A DNA stretch of 64,000 bases, from contig JAWKPW010000005.1 in NCBI GenBank assembly GCA_041390465.1, forward strand, positions 1 to 64,000. The letters run 5' to 3'. Under the pieces are notes generated by a model, which saw nothing but the letters and a program-made list of their open reading frames with translations, had not been told where the DNA came from and made no database searches. The position numbers and the translations under genes were made by a program. This document shows, one piece after another, positions 54,436-63,249 of the stretch (positions are counted from its first letter, which is position 1; every line of letters starts with the position of its first letter). The DNA is from JAABRU01 sp041390465. Lineage in GTDB: Bacteria > Desulfobacterota > Desulfobacteria > Desulfobacterales > Desulfococcaceae.

Positions 54436-55491
54436 ATGAAAAAAAATCCTCTGAAAATTGGCATTGATATTCACGGCGTTGCGGACGCGAATGCCTTCTT
54501 TTTTTCCCGTCTTGCAGAGTTGCTGGTGGAAAACGGGCATGAAGTCCACATCCTGACCGGCTCCGAGCACAGTCCGGAACTGGAAAGGCATCTGCGTGAA
54601 GATTTGGGACTGTGCTGGACCCATCTTTTTTCCATCACTTCCCACCATAAGGAACAGGGAACAGCAATAAGTTATATCCACGGCAAACCCAATATGGATG
54701 AGGACGAATGGAACCGCACCAAGGCTGAATACTGCAAAAAGCACGGGATTGAACTTCATCTGGATGATTCTCCGGTCTATGGCAGATTTTTTGAAACGCC
54801 TTTTGCCAAATATTATGCAAACCATTGTCCGGACAACAAAAGCAAAGTGGCTGTCATCGGAGGTTCCTTCAATCCGGTTACGATGGGACATCTGAAAATG
54901 GCGGAAACAGTTCTGCATTTTCTGCCGGAGATTCGGCAGGTCTGGCTGATGCCCGCGTTCCGGCATCCTTTTGAAAAACATAAGAATTATGCGGGAGAGC
55001 GGATTCGCATGATTCGGATGGTGGAATCCGGGCGCATCCGCTATTTCGGATATGAGATTGACCACAGGCTTTCCGGCGAAACCTGGCTGACCTTTTCCCG
55101 TCTGCTGGATGATCCGGATTACCGGCATCTCTATGATTTCCACATGGTCATCGGCTCGGACTGCCTTCTGGATTTTGATCAGAAATGGAAATATGCACAG
55201 GAACTGTCCCGGTTGGTCAAATTCATCATCATTCCCCGGCCCGGATACAGCACGGAAAATTACCGGGGCTTTCTGTCAGAACCGCCGCACATCATCCTGA
55301 ATGGAGCGGAAACCCCGGATGTCAGCGCCAGTCTGGTGCGGGAAAAAATCCGGCGCAAAGAATCCATTGAAGGTCTTGTGCCGGAACCGGTGAGGGAATT
55401 TATAATGGAAAAGGGATTGTACAGAGAAGCGGAAGATTTGACAACTTATGGAAAGTTGTCAAATCTTCAATCTGCTACAACGCATGGATGA
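54436..55491 (+). CDS. HAD-like domain fused to NadD/NMNAT-type adenylyltransferase
   Basis: 351-residue fusion. Residues 1-130 resemble a HAD-like phosphatase (IGIDIHGVADANAFFFSRLAELL, VHILTGS, ELHLDDSPVYGRFF), with the first Asp of IDIHG in motif I position. Residues 135-330 form a nicotinate-nucleotide adenylyltransferase-type Rossmann domain: AVIGGSFNPVTMGHLKMAE (GGSFNPxHxGH, with VTMGH supplying the second His), WLMPAFRHPFEKH, and the ISSTxIR-like VSASLVREKIR. The C-terminal 20 residues are encoded by a palindromic repeat (55432-55468) and look like an added tail. Likely an NAD-biosynthesis or other nucleotidyltransferase with its own phosphatase. It is convergent with the YhaN-like gene, overlapping by 17 bases. 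Confidence 0.82.
   Translation: MKKNPLKIGIDIHGVADANAFFFSRLAELLVENGHEVHILTGSEHSPELERHLREDLGLCWTHLFSITSHHKEQGTAISYIHGKPNMDEDEWNRTKAEYCKKHGIELHLDDSPVYGRFFETPFAKYYANHCPDNKSKVAVIGGSFNPVTMGHLKMAETVLHFLPEIRQVWLMPAFRHPFEKHKNYAGERIRMIRMVESGRIRYFGYEIDHRLSGETWLTFSRLLDDPDYRHLYDFHMVIGSDCLLDFDQKWKYAQELSRLVKFIIIPRPGYSTENYRGFLSEPPHIILNGAETPDVSASLVREKIRRKESIEGLVPEPVREFIMEKGLYREAEDLTTYGKLSNLQSATTHG
55432..55468. repeat. GATTTGACAACTT palindrome, copy 4
   Basis: Arms GAAGATTTGACAACTT and AAGTTGTCAAATCTTC, short loop; lies inside the last codons of the adenylyltransferase fusion and ends 7 bases before the convergent YhaN-like stop. Confidence 0.85.
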
Positions 55492-58400
55492 ACACCGCAT
55501 CTCCGCTGATATGCTTTTCTGCCAGTTCCGCCATGCGGCGGTGATGGGTGAAAAAGATCACCTGGGTTTTGGAGGAAAGTCCGGCCAGCACTTCCAGAGC
55601 GGCACCGGCCCGCTCGTCGTCAAACTGAATGAGAATGTCATCTGCAATAAAGGGCAAGGGCTCACTTTTCTCCATCCATGCCTCCAGCGCGGCCAGACGC
55701 AGGGACAGATAAAGCTGATCTGCCGTGCCTTCGCTCATGCCCTGCACGTATACGGCATCCTGACCATTGGCGCGTATGCCTGCGAGCACCGGTTCATTTT
55801 TCTCATTGAATTCCGCGCGCAGACCTGCAAAAGAGCCCAGCGTCATGCGGGAAAAAAGCTCTCCGGATCGTTTCAGTATCGGCCCCTGATTTTTTTCCCG
55901 GTACCGTTCAATGCCCTGGTGCAGAATGACCGAGGCCAGACGCAGCCGGATATACTGCTCCGCGTCCCTTTCCATTCCGGCCAGAATGCTTTGGGCCATT
56001 TCATTGTATTCTGATGCGGTTGCGCTTCCGTTCATCCTTGCCAGTTCCGCACGTTCACTGCCAATGGTCTGATCCAATGCGGATTTCAGCGCTTCCAGTT
56101 CCCGAATTTCCTCTGAAAGATTTCTGATTCGGGGGCCAATGGCATCCGGATCAGCATTCCGGGCTTCCCGGATAAAATCTTCAGGCACTGCGCCCCCGCT
56201 CAGTCTGCGCAACTGTGCGGTGATCTGTTCCAATTGTGCCTCAGTTTTTCCGCGTTTTGCCGAGCGTTCCTCTGCCAAAGGAAGCTGATCCGGGTTCTCA
56301 CATCCGGCAGTTTCGCACATGCTGCGAAGCCGGGCCTCAATCCTTGCTTTTTCCTCCTGTGCCCTGTGCAGTTTTTCCTCTTCCTGGCGCACCTGTTTTT
56401 TCAGTCCCTCCTGCTCCGTATGCATTTTCATGGCACGGCCCAGTCGATCATGAAGTTCCGCAAGAGCCTGTTCCGCAGGCAGACTGGACAGTTCCGGAGC
56501 TTCCCTTGCCACCAGTGACAGCACACTTTCACTGAAAGATTCGGCATCCCTGTCAATGCCCCGAATACGGCTGTCCAGCACATCCGCGTCTTTGATTTTG
56601 GCAAAAAAAGCCTTGAGGTCTTCCAGAACCGCGCTGGCCTGGGCAGGTGTCGCGTCCGCATCCAAATCCAAAGGGCGCAGAGCCTTTGCCCAGTCCTTTT
56701 GCCACTGTGCCATTTCCTGTGCGCTTGTCTCTGCCCGCATCCGGGCATCCAGCAGTTCTGCTTCTCTTTCTTTTTTCTCTTTTTCCAACTGCCTGCGGCC
56801 AGTGCGGATCTGATCCAGCCGATCTGCGGTTCGCACAGCCTGGCTTATCATTCGGGACAGACTTTCCCCTGTTCCCTGCCGACTCGATTCTCCCAAAGAT
56901 TCCAGGCAGTTTTTCAGATCCATCCGGCATCTGTGCATCAGGTTCAGCATTTCTTCGGCATTTTCCTTCAGCGTGCGCAGATCCCGCGACTGGCCGGCAA
57001 TGGCAGACTGTTTCTGGAGCCATCCCCGCATTTCCGCAGGTGTCAGCGGAAAAATGCCGCTTTCCTTCCATGCCTCTTCCCACTGCTGCTGTATCCCGGC
57101 ATATTCCTTTTGTGCCGATTCCTCTTTTTCACTGACACGGATCAGAAAAATCTTTTCCTTTTCTGCCTGCGCGACCAGTGCGGCCTTGCGCGCGGAACGG
57201 TTTGCCTCCCGGCGCAGACGATCTCCCATTTCATCAGTCTGACGGATGCTGGTTTCATAGGCTTCGATCATCTTTTCTGTCAGATTTTCAAGATGTTCTG
57301 CGGGAAAAAAATGTTTGGTGAATTCACCTGCTGTTTTTTCAGGCACAGTCTGTTTTTCCAAAGTGCTGCGGATAATCTGCCAGCCGGAATCCCGGATTTC
57401 CCGGCATCGAATCAAATCTTTTTCCACAGGCACTTCTCCGGCAAGTCCCAGTTCCCGGATTTGGGATTCATTTTCCAGAAGCCTGCGCTCAGCCTCCTCT
57501 TTTTCCTTGCGAATCTGCCGGATTCCCTCCTGCGCGGATGAGAATTTTTTTTCAAAAACCTCCACTGTTTCTGCTGAAGGAAAGGGAAGGGATTCCAGTT
57601 GCTGAGCGCTGTCTGTCCATAAAGGCAGTTTTTTCAGCGCTGTTTTCAGTGTGTTTTCAGCCTTGCGGATTTCCGCACACAGACTTTCATGCCGGCCCTC
57701 AATATCCCCGTGTTTTCTGACACTTTCAATAATCTGCCGGAGTTCAGCCGTATCTTTTTCTGTCTGTCCCGCGTTTTCCTCCAGGTGCTGCCTTATTCTT
57801 TGCACATGGCCCGATAGTTTGGCGATTTCCTCCCGCGCACTTTCACTGCGGGCAGTCAGGCGTTCATACCGGGTTCCCAGTTCCTGAATCCGGATAATAT
57901 CCCCTTTTTCCGGACGCAGTTCCGCAGCCTGCTCCAGACTCATATCTCCCCGGAGATTGAGGAGAATTTCATGCGCATCGGATCGCATGCTGATGCGCAG
58001 TCCCTCCAGCCGCAGACGATCCTTTCCCGCCTTGATCACACTGCCCCGTTCCTGTATCAGCGCATGGATGGTATCGGCCTGTGCGATCAGACCTTCGGGA
58101 ATCCGCAGTTTTTCCAGCGCTTCACGCAGTTCTTTCAGATGGGCAAGAGACTGCTTTTCCATGCTTTCCCTCAGGCGCAGTTCTTCAGATGCGCTGCGCC
58201 GCAGGTCTGCAAAATCCTGGGGAAGCAGAACAGCATGGGACAGAGGTTCATATTCTGCAAGCAGTTCCGCACGCTGCGCGATGAGTGGCAGAGATTCGGA
58301 AATCCGCTCCAGCCGGTTTTTCTCCCGGATTTTGGCTTCCAGTTCCCTTTGGCATTTTTCCTTTTCCTTTTGCGCGTTGCCCAGAGCCTGATCATGATTC

Positions 58401-59023
58401 TCCCAGTCCTGCGCGGACAGTTGCGCGTCCCGGATATTTTTCTGCATCTGCCGGAATTCATTGATGGCCTCATTGATGCGGGGTTTCTGGGCAGAGGGTT
58501 TGAACAGCGCGTCCGCCTCAGCCTCCAGTTCACTCTGCACGGTGCGGAAACCGGACAGGCCGGAACCGGCTGCAAAAAGAATCTGACCAATGCTGCCCCC
58601 GCCCCGTATAATTTCCTCTCCGCCCTGCACCAGTCCAAAATGATCAATGCCAAACATGGCAGAAAAAAGACTTTCATCCGTGCCGGACAGAAAGGGCAGG
58701 AGAAGGGTTTCCGCAAGCTGCTTTTCATCATTCTCATCCCGAAGCGTATTGGCCCGGCCTTTCCGGCGCACAAAAGAGATTTCCCTGCCGTCATTTTTCC
58801 GCAGGGTTCCGCCAATGCGCATTTTGGCATAGGAATGAAGAAAATCATCCGGACTGCGCGCGGGAATGCCAAAGAGCATCTGCCGGAGGGCACGCAAGGC
58901 AGAACTTTTTCCTGCCTCATTGGGGCCGTAAATAAGGTGCAGTCCCTCATTTCCTGCTCCCAGATCAAGATATTTGTCTGTAAAAGGCCCGAAAGCCCTG
59001 AGATCAAGACGGATGATTTTCAT
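55475..59023 (-). CDS. YhaN/SbcC-like AAA ATPase with long coiled coil
   Basis: 1182-residue SMC-like ATPase of the YhaN type, normally partnered by a YhaO/SbcD-like nuclease in DNA repair. N-terminal half-site: MKIIRLDLRAFGPFTD and Walker A YGPNEAGKSSALRALR, then GGGSIGQILFAAG. Long heptad coiled coils fill about residues 180-940. C-terminal half-site: signature GMSEGTADQLYLSLRLAAL, Walker B PLPFIADDILIQFDDERA, and H-loop VIFFTHHRRMAE. All ATPase motifs are present. ATG 59023. No exonuclease gene is adjacent: upstream is a formylglycine-generating-enzyme-like gene 58 bases away, downstream the convergent nucleotidyltransferase. So it is either an orphan or paired in trans. Confidence 0.9.
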   Translation of the reverse strand: MKIIRLDLRAFGPFTDKYLDLGAGNEGLHLIYGPNEAGKSSALRALRQMLFGIPARSPDDFLHSYAKMRIGGTLRKNDGREISFVRRKGRANTLRDENDEKQLAETLLLPFLSGTDESLFSAMFGIDHFGLVQGGEEIIRGGGSIGQILFAAGSGLSGFRTVQSELEAEADALFKPSAQKPRINEAINEFRQMQKNIRDAQLSAQDWENHDQALGNAQKEKEKCQRELEAKIREKNRLERISESLPLIAQRAELLAEYEPLSHAVLLPQDFADLRRSASEELRLRESMEKQSLAHLKELREALEKLRIPEGLIAQADTIHALIQERGSVIKAGKDRLRLEGLRISMRSDAHEILLNLRGDMSLEQAAELRPEKGDIIRIQELGTRYERLTARSESAREEIAKLSGHVQRIRQHLEENAGQTEKDTAELRQIIESVRKHGDIEGRHESLCAEIRKAENTLKTALKKLPLWTDSAQQLESLPFPSAETVEVFEKKFSSAQEGIRQIRKEKEEAERRLLENESQIRELGLAGEVPVEKDLIRCREIRDSGWQIIRSTLEKQTVPEKTAGEFTKHFFPAEHLENLTEKMIEAYETSIRQTDEMGDRLRREANRSARKAALVAQAEKEKIFLIRVSEKEESAQKEYAGIQQQWEEAWKESGIFPLTPAEMRGWLQKQSAIAGQSRDLRTLKENAEEMLNLMHRCRMDLKNCLESLGESSRQGTGESLSRMISQAVRTADRLDQIRTGRRQLEKEKKEREAELLDARMRAETSAQEMAQWQKDWAKALRPLDLDADATPAQASAVLEDLKAFFAKIKDADVLDSRIRGIDRDAESFSESVLSLVAREAPELSSLPAEQALAELHDRLGRAMKMHTEQEGLKKQVRQEEEKLHRAQEEKARIEARLRSMCETAGCENPDQLPLAEERSAKRGKTEAQLEQITAQLRRLSGGAVPEDFIREARNADPDAIGPRIRNLSEEIRELEALKSALDQTIGSERAELARMNGSATASEYNEMAQSILAGMERDAEQYIRLRLASVILHQGIERYREKNQGPILKRSGELFSRMTLGSFAGLRAEFNEKNEPVLAGIRANGQDAVYVQGMSEGTADQLYLSLRLAALEAWMEKSEPLPFIADDILIQFDDERAGAALEVLAGLSSKTQVIFFTHHRRMAELAEKHISGDAVFIHAL

Positions 59024-59081
59024 GGTTTTTCTTTCCTGTTTCAGTCCGGATTATCTGTTTTTTCCGCATCAGTCATTTTCA

Positions 59082-60128
59082 TCAGATTTCCATTGCAAGA
59101 CGAAATCCGATGTTGAAGTTCCCCTGATTCTCTTCCTGTTCATCCCGCTTGGCAGATTTGCAGGCTTTGTCATCAAAAAGCCAACTTCCCCCGCGAATGA
59201 TGCGATTTCCCGACACTGTTCCTGAATCCTCACACCATTCCCATACATTTCCGTGCATATCGTACAATCCCCAATCATTGGGTTCGAATTTTTTTACAGG
59301 AGTTGTTCTTTCTCTGTGTATTTCATTTTTGTCATCCAAACCTGAAAATCTCTCTCGCGGACCGAAATTGGCCCTGTCTTTTAAACTGTAACCAAAACAG
59401 AAAGGGGTTGGGGTTCCGGCTCTGCAGGCATATTCCCATTCCGCTTCATTTGGAAGTCTGTATGTTTTTTTCTCTTTATGTATCAGCCAGTCGATAAAGG
59501 CTTTCGCATCAATGAATGAAATACATGTCACCGGATGATTTCCGTTTTGTTTAAACCCCGGATTTGCCCAGTGAATACCTTTTTTTTGTATCTGTTTCCA
59601 TTCATTTTTATGCCATTCCCATACATAAGCCCCTGCATTTTCTTCTGCTGCTGTTTTATAATGCCAGCCATCAGCAAATTTTTTCCACTGATCCACTGTC
59701 ACCGGAGTGGTTTGCAGATAAAAATCTTTTGGAATTTTTATCTTTTTTTGTGTTTCCTTATCCATAACTTCACCGGATTTGATACGGACAAATTCCATTC
59801 CGATGCTGTTGCTCAATCTTTCAGGGGGATTTGATGACTGTCCATTGGGATTCTTTTTCTGTAAACGCCGCCATTCTTTTTGAAAGTTGTCAACGTTAAA
59901 ATCCTCATAACTGGAGGCATCAGCACGAAGAATAAGAATATCATAGAGTTTTTTTTGGAACTGCGTCATTTCTGCTCTTGAATCTTCATACATAGACAGT
60001 ATATCTAAAGCAGAAGAATAAATCTTCTGATCAATGTAATTCTTACTTTGGAAATAGGTTAACATCTTTCTGAGATTTTCATGTTTTTTAAACCGCCGAT
60101 ATACATCCTGCATTGACTCATGATTCAT
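59082..60128 (-). CDS. Formylglycine-generating-enzyme-like (SUMF1) protein with N-terminal helical domain
   Basis: 348 residues. Residues 1-100 are helical and not recognised (SMQDVYRRFKKHENLRKMLTYF, KLYDILILRADASSYEDF). Residues 110-348 form a SUMF1/FGE-sulfatase fold: NSIGMEFVRIKSGEV, TPVTVDQWKKFAD, NHPVTCISFIDAKAFIDWL, YRLPNEAEWEYACRAG, GLYDMHGNVWEWCED, RIIRGGSW and the terminal NIGFRLAME. The two active-site Cys of true FGE are not evident, so it may bind ligand or act in a conflict-type module instead of modifying sulfatases. The N-terminal part could be an adaptor. Adjacent to the YhaN-like gene in the same orientation. No signal peptide, so cytoplasmic. Confidence 0.82.
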   Translation of the reverse strand: MNHESMQDVYRRFKKHENLRKMLTYFQSKNYIDQKIYSSALDILSMYEDSRAEMTQFQKKLYDILILRADASSYEDFNVDNFQKEWRRLQKKNPNGQSSNPPERLSNSIGMEFVRIKSGEVMDKETQKKIKIPKDFYLQTTPVTVDQWKKFADGWHYKTAAEENAGAYVWEWHKNEWKQIQKKGIHWANPGFKQNGNHPVTCISFIDAKAFIDWLIHKEKKTYRLPNEAEWEYACRAGTPTPFCFGYSLKDRANFGPRERFSGLDDKNEIHRERTTPVKKFEPNDWGLYDMHGNVWEWCEDSGTVSGNRIIRGGSWLFDDKACKSAKRDEQEENQGNFNIGFRLAMEI

Positions 60129-60367
60129 TGTGTCCTCCTGTTTGGATTTGTGATATTACAGTTTATATTGATGCCAATGAAGAATTGCGTAAAATGATAT
60201 AACCTCAAAGAATTAAAAATTTTTCACCTCCTGAAAGTTATGGTACCAGCTTTGTCAGTTTCCGAATGAGGAATCGAAAAATTGGGCATCAGCAAAGCCA
60301 AAATTTCGTTTCACCGCATTTTGGCACTCCTTCAAAACTTTTTTCCAATCTGCCGACCGTGCATAAT

Positions 60368-62146
60368 TTATTTCCCGCTCATGGCCGCGAGTTCTTCAAC
60401 CATCTGCCGGATATGTATGCCATCGGTTTTCATTTTTTCGGAAATATCAGACAACTCACTGCTTTTGATGGAATTTCCCTGCACATTTTTGTCCATTTCC
60501 GCAACCGCACGGGCAATCTGACCAATGCCATGCGCCTGCTCGGCAGAACCAGATGCCACCTCTCCGATTTTTTCTCTTACCTTATCCATGTCTGTTTTCA
60601 TTTCGGAGAATTTTTCATTCACCAGAGAGACCTGCTCTGAGCCGTCCTGCACCCTGACAAGGGTGTTTTCAATGAGCAAAGCCGTATTTTTTGCCGCATC
60701 AGCGGAGCGCATGGCAAGGTTTCGCACCTCATCCGCGACCACGGCAAACCCTGCACCGGTCTCTCCTGCCCTGGCAGCCTCTATTGCGGCATTGAGAGCC
60801 AGCAGATTGGTCTGAAACGCGATCTCGTCAATTATTTTGATAATCCGTCTGGTTTCTTTGCCTGTGTGGGAAATTTCTGTCATGGACTGGGTCAGACGGA
60901 TGATGGCAGCAGAGGATTCTTCAATGCGCTGTCCCGAATCTTTTACGATTCTGTCCGTATCCGCTGCATTTTCAGCATTGTTTTTTGTCATGGAATCCAT
61001 CTCTTCCAAAGACGAAGCTGTTTCTTCCAAAGCTGCGGCCTGCTCTGCCATGTTTTCAGCCAGATTCTGACTGCTGGACAGTATCTGGCCGGAGGAATCC
61101 TCCAGATGATCTGAAGCGTCTTTGAGCCCTGCAATCACTTTTTTCAATGATGTCACAATATCCATACCCTGCAGCAGAGAAAATGCAAACAGGATTCCGC
61201 CTGTCAGAAAAATAATACCCGCTCCAAGCATAATCTTTTTGGACAGACGGCTGAGCAAAAACTCAACATTTTTTTCAGACTGCTGCGACACCTGTCTGTC
61301 GATTTCAGACATGCCTGCAAAAAGTCTGTTTTCCTGTTCTTTCAGGTTTTCTCTTTTTGTATTGAATTCTGCCAGAAGCATATGGAGCTGCCTTACCGCG
61401 TCTCTGTATTTTTCCGTCAATGAAATCAGTTGTCTGCCGTATTCCGCAATTTCAGGATCAGATGCGGTCAGGGTTCTGAGCCGCAACAGCAGATCATCTG
61501 TCAGATCAAAAAAAGATTTGATTTTTTTTTCACTGTCTTTTGAATAAGTGATTCCTGTTTTTGCAACATGCCAGGCCGCCCGGGTAAAGGTCTCCCGATA
61601 ACCTGAAATCATGAATGTCACCTGTTCCATCATGGATGTGTTTTTGCCTTCCATTGCCAATTCAAGTATTTTGCCGGCAACATTTTCGTCGAGAGGATTC
61701 AGTGTGGCATAAAATGCTTTTTCGGTGGTGTCCATCTCCTGTCCCATAAGACTGATTTTTTCACAGTCCTGAAAAACAGCCTTAATTTTATCCAAAAAAC
61801 TGTTCAAAGAATTTTTGAGTTCCGCATTGTCTGTTTCAGAAATAAGAGATGCGGTCTTTTGCACAATGAGATCACTGTCTGTCTTAAGCTGATCTTTTTT
61901 TCCGTAAAAAACACTCAGCAGAAGATTTGTATCGCTGAGTATTTCCGTCAATTTTCTCCCCATATGCGCATTCGCGGAAAGTTTGCCGATATTTACCGAA
62001 AACTCTGTTCTCACCACAGTTCTGACATGGTGAAATGCGCCCAGCGCAAGGCCGCCTGCAAGAACAAACACGCCCATCATAATCAGATTCATTGACAGAA
62101 TCTGCTGCCGGACAGTCTTCCCAAATAATGAAAAACGCATGTTCAT
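60368..62146 (-). CDS. Methyl-accepting chemotaxis protein with long helical sensor
   Basis: 592-residue chemoreceptor. TM1 (LIMMGVFVLAGGLALGAF), a periplasmic all-helical region of about 270 residues (helical bimodular-like; LSANAHMGRKLTEILSDTNLLLSVFYG), TM2 (KIMLGAGIIFLTGGILFAFSL), a short linker without a full HAMP, then the signalling domain with tip DEIAFQTNLLALNAAIEAARAGETGAGFAVVADEVRNLA. Methylation-type Glu/Gln pairs occur at EQAAALEETASSLEEM. The 3' end VEELAAMSGK lies at 60368. It lies downstream of two tandem binding-protein genes, separated from them by a stem-loop. Confidence 0.92.
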   Translation of the reverse strand: MNMRFSLFGKTVRQQILSMNLIMMGVFVLAGGLALGAFHHVRTVVRTEFSVNIGKLSANAHMGRKLTEILSDTNLLLSVFYGKKDQLKTDSDLIVQKTASLISETDNAELKNSLNSFLDKIKAVFQDCEKISLMGQEMDTTEKAFYATLNPLDENVAGKILELAMEGKNTSMMEQVTFMISGYRETFTRAAWHVAKTGITYSKDSEKKIKSFFDLTDDLLLRLRTLTASDPEIAEYGRQLISLTEKYRDAVRQLHMLLAEFNTKRENLKEQENRLFAGMSEIDRQVSQQSEKNVEFLLSRLSKKIMLGAGIIFLTGGILFAFSLLQGMDIVTSLKKVIAGLKDASDHLEDSSGQILSSSQNLAENMAEQAAALEETASSLEEMDSMTKNNAENAADTDRIVKDSGQRIEESSAAIIRLTQSMTEISHTGKETRRIIKIIDEIAFQTNLLALNAAIEAARAGETGAGFAVVADEVRNLAMRSADAAKNTALLIENTLVRVQDGSEQVSLVNEKFSEMKTDMDKVREKIGEVASGSAEQAHGIGQIARAVAEMDKNVQGNSIKSSELSDISEKMKTDGIHIRQMVEELAAMSGK

Positions 62147-62176
62147 ATCTGCTCCTTATGGAATTTCAACGGAATC

Positions 62177-62201
62177 CCTGACGGTTTTCGAAACCGTCAG
62201 G
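62177..62201. other. Stem-loop between binding-protein and MCP genes
   Basis: Perfect 11-bp stem CCTGACGGTTT / AAACCGTCAGG with a 3-nt loop in the 67-base gap. No T tract on the minus strand, so it may be an mRNA-stability or partial-termination element favouring the binding-protein transcript over the MCP. Confidence 0.75.
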
Positions 62202-62213
62202 ATTTCTGAGTGC

Positions 62214-63221
62214 TCAATTCTCTGTTTTCACCAGTTCAGCACTGCCGATGATTTCCGGTCTGATACTGATTCCCAATTCTTTCAAAACCGTTACATTAAT
62301 CATCCGCTTACCCTGATGATTCCGGGTAATGGGAATTTCAGAAACCGGAGTTCCCTGCATGGCTTTCAAAAGCATTTTGGCCGAAGTTTCTCCCTGTTCC
62401 TGACCGGTTTTGACCACGGCACACAGCAATCCATATTTGACAATAAAAACATTTGCTGCCATTGTGGGAATACCGCAGGCTTTTGCCAAAACCGGAACGG
62501 CTTCCTGTCCTGTAAGGGGATTGCCGTTTTTGTCTTTGATTCCGATAATATTTTCAATAAAAACCGCATCGCACTGCGTTTTTGTTTCATTTGCCGCAGC
62601 AATCCCCTCATCCAGGGTTTTTACAAATCTGAATGCGACAGATTTTGCCGAATAACTTTCCTTTTCCTTCTCTATCTGCGCATAACTGCCTTTTGCAGTG
62701 GGATTGTCTCCCATGATATAGGAAACTGTTTTTACGGAAGGAACAAGCTGTTGGAGAAATGCGATGGATTCGGCAAAGTGAAAGCGCTCCAGAATACCTG
62801 AAACATTCGCAGCCGGATATCCGTAAGTTTCAGGTTCCTTGTTGACACCGCAGAAGATGACCGGCGTTTTCACTTTATCCCTGAGATACGGAACCACAAA
62901 CATGGCCTGTGCATCGTCATCTGCGGCAATCACACCATCAGGCTGGAATTCCTGATACAGTTCATATGCCTGCCGGGCCTTTTCCTTTCCACCTTCAAAG
63001 TCATTACGCGTGTTCATGTACACATAGCGGATTTCGCAGCTTTTGGAAAGCACATTGTCTATGCCTTCTTTTGTATCTGTAACCCAGGGCATGACCTCGT
63101 CATAACTCATGACTGCCAGCACTTTGAACTTTTTGTTTTCCTGCGCCTCTGCCGGATGCAGCCCGCAGATCAGAAAAAACGCCACTGCCATAAAACCGCA
63201 AAAATTTGCCTTCAGATTCAT
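62214..63221 (-). CDS. PF04392-type periplasmic substrate-binding protein
   Basis: 335-residue exported binding protein. Signal peptide CGFMAVAFFLICGLHPAEA. Type I periplasmic-binding fold elements: KVLAVMSYDEVMPWVTDTKEGIDNVL, PDGVIAADDDAQAMFVVPYL, TPVIFCGVNKEPETYGYP, VSGILERFHFAESIAFLQQLVP, and the end SEIPITRNHQGKRMINVTVLKELGI. The phrase VSGILER...ES is typical of the PF04392 group. It lies 28 bases downstream of a paralogue (63250 onward), and no membrane transporter components are near. MCP gene follows on the same strand. Confidence 0.85.
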   Translation of the reverse strand: MNLKANFCGFMAVAFFLICGLHPAEAQENKKFKVLAVMSYDEVMPWVTDTKEGIDNVLSKSCEIRYVYMNTRNDFEGGKEKARQAYELYQEFQPDGVIAADDDAQAMFVVPYLRDKVKTPVIFCGVNKEPETYGYPAANVSGILERFHFAESIAFLQQLVPSVKTVSYIMGDNPTAKGSYAQIEKEKESYSAKSVAFRFVKTLDEGIAAANETKTQCDAVFIENIIGIKDKNGNPLTGQEAVPVLAKACGIPTMAANVFIVKYGLLCAVVKTGQEQGETSAKMLLKAMQGTPVSEIPITRNHQGKRMINVTVLKELGISIRPEIIGSAELVKTEN

Positions 63222-63249
63222 CAGCTTATTCCTTCCCTTTTATTCTTCT

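Noticed and set aside
57971..59116. 381-residue plus-strand open frame opposite the YhaN-like gene
   Set aside because: Antisense to conserved ATPase sequence; no independent signal.
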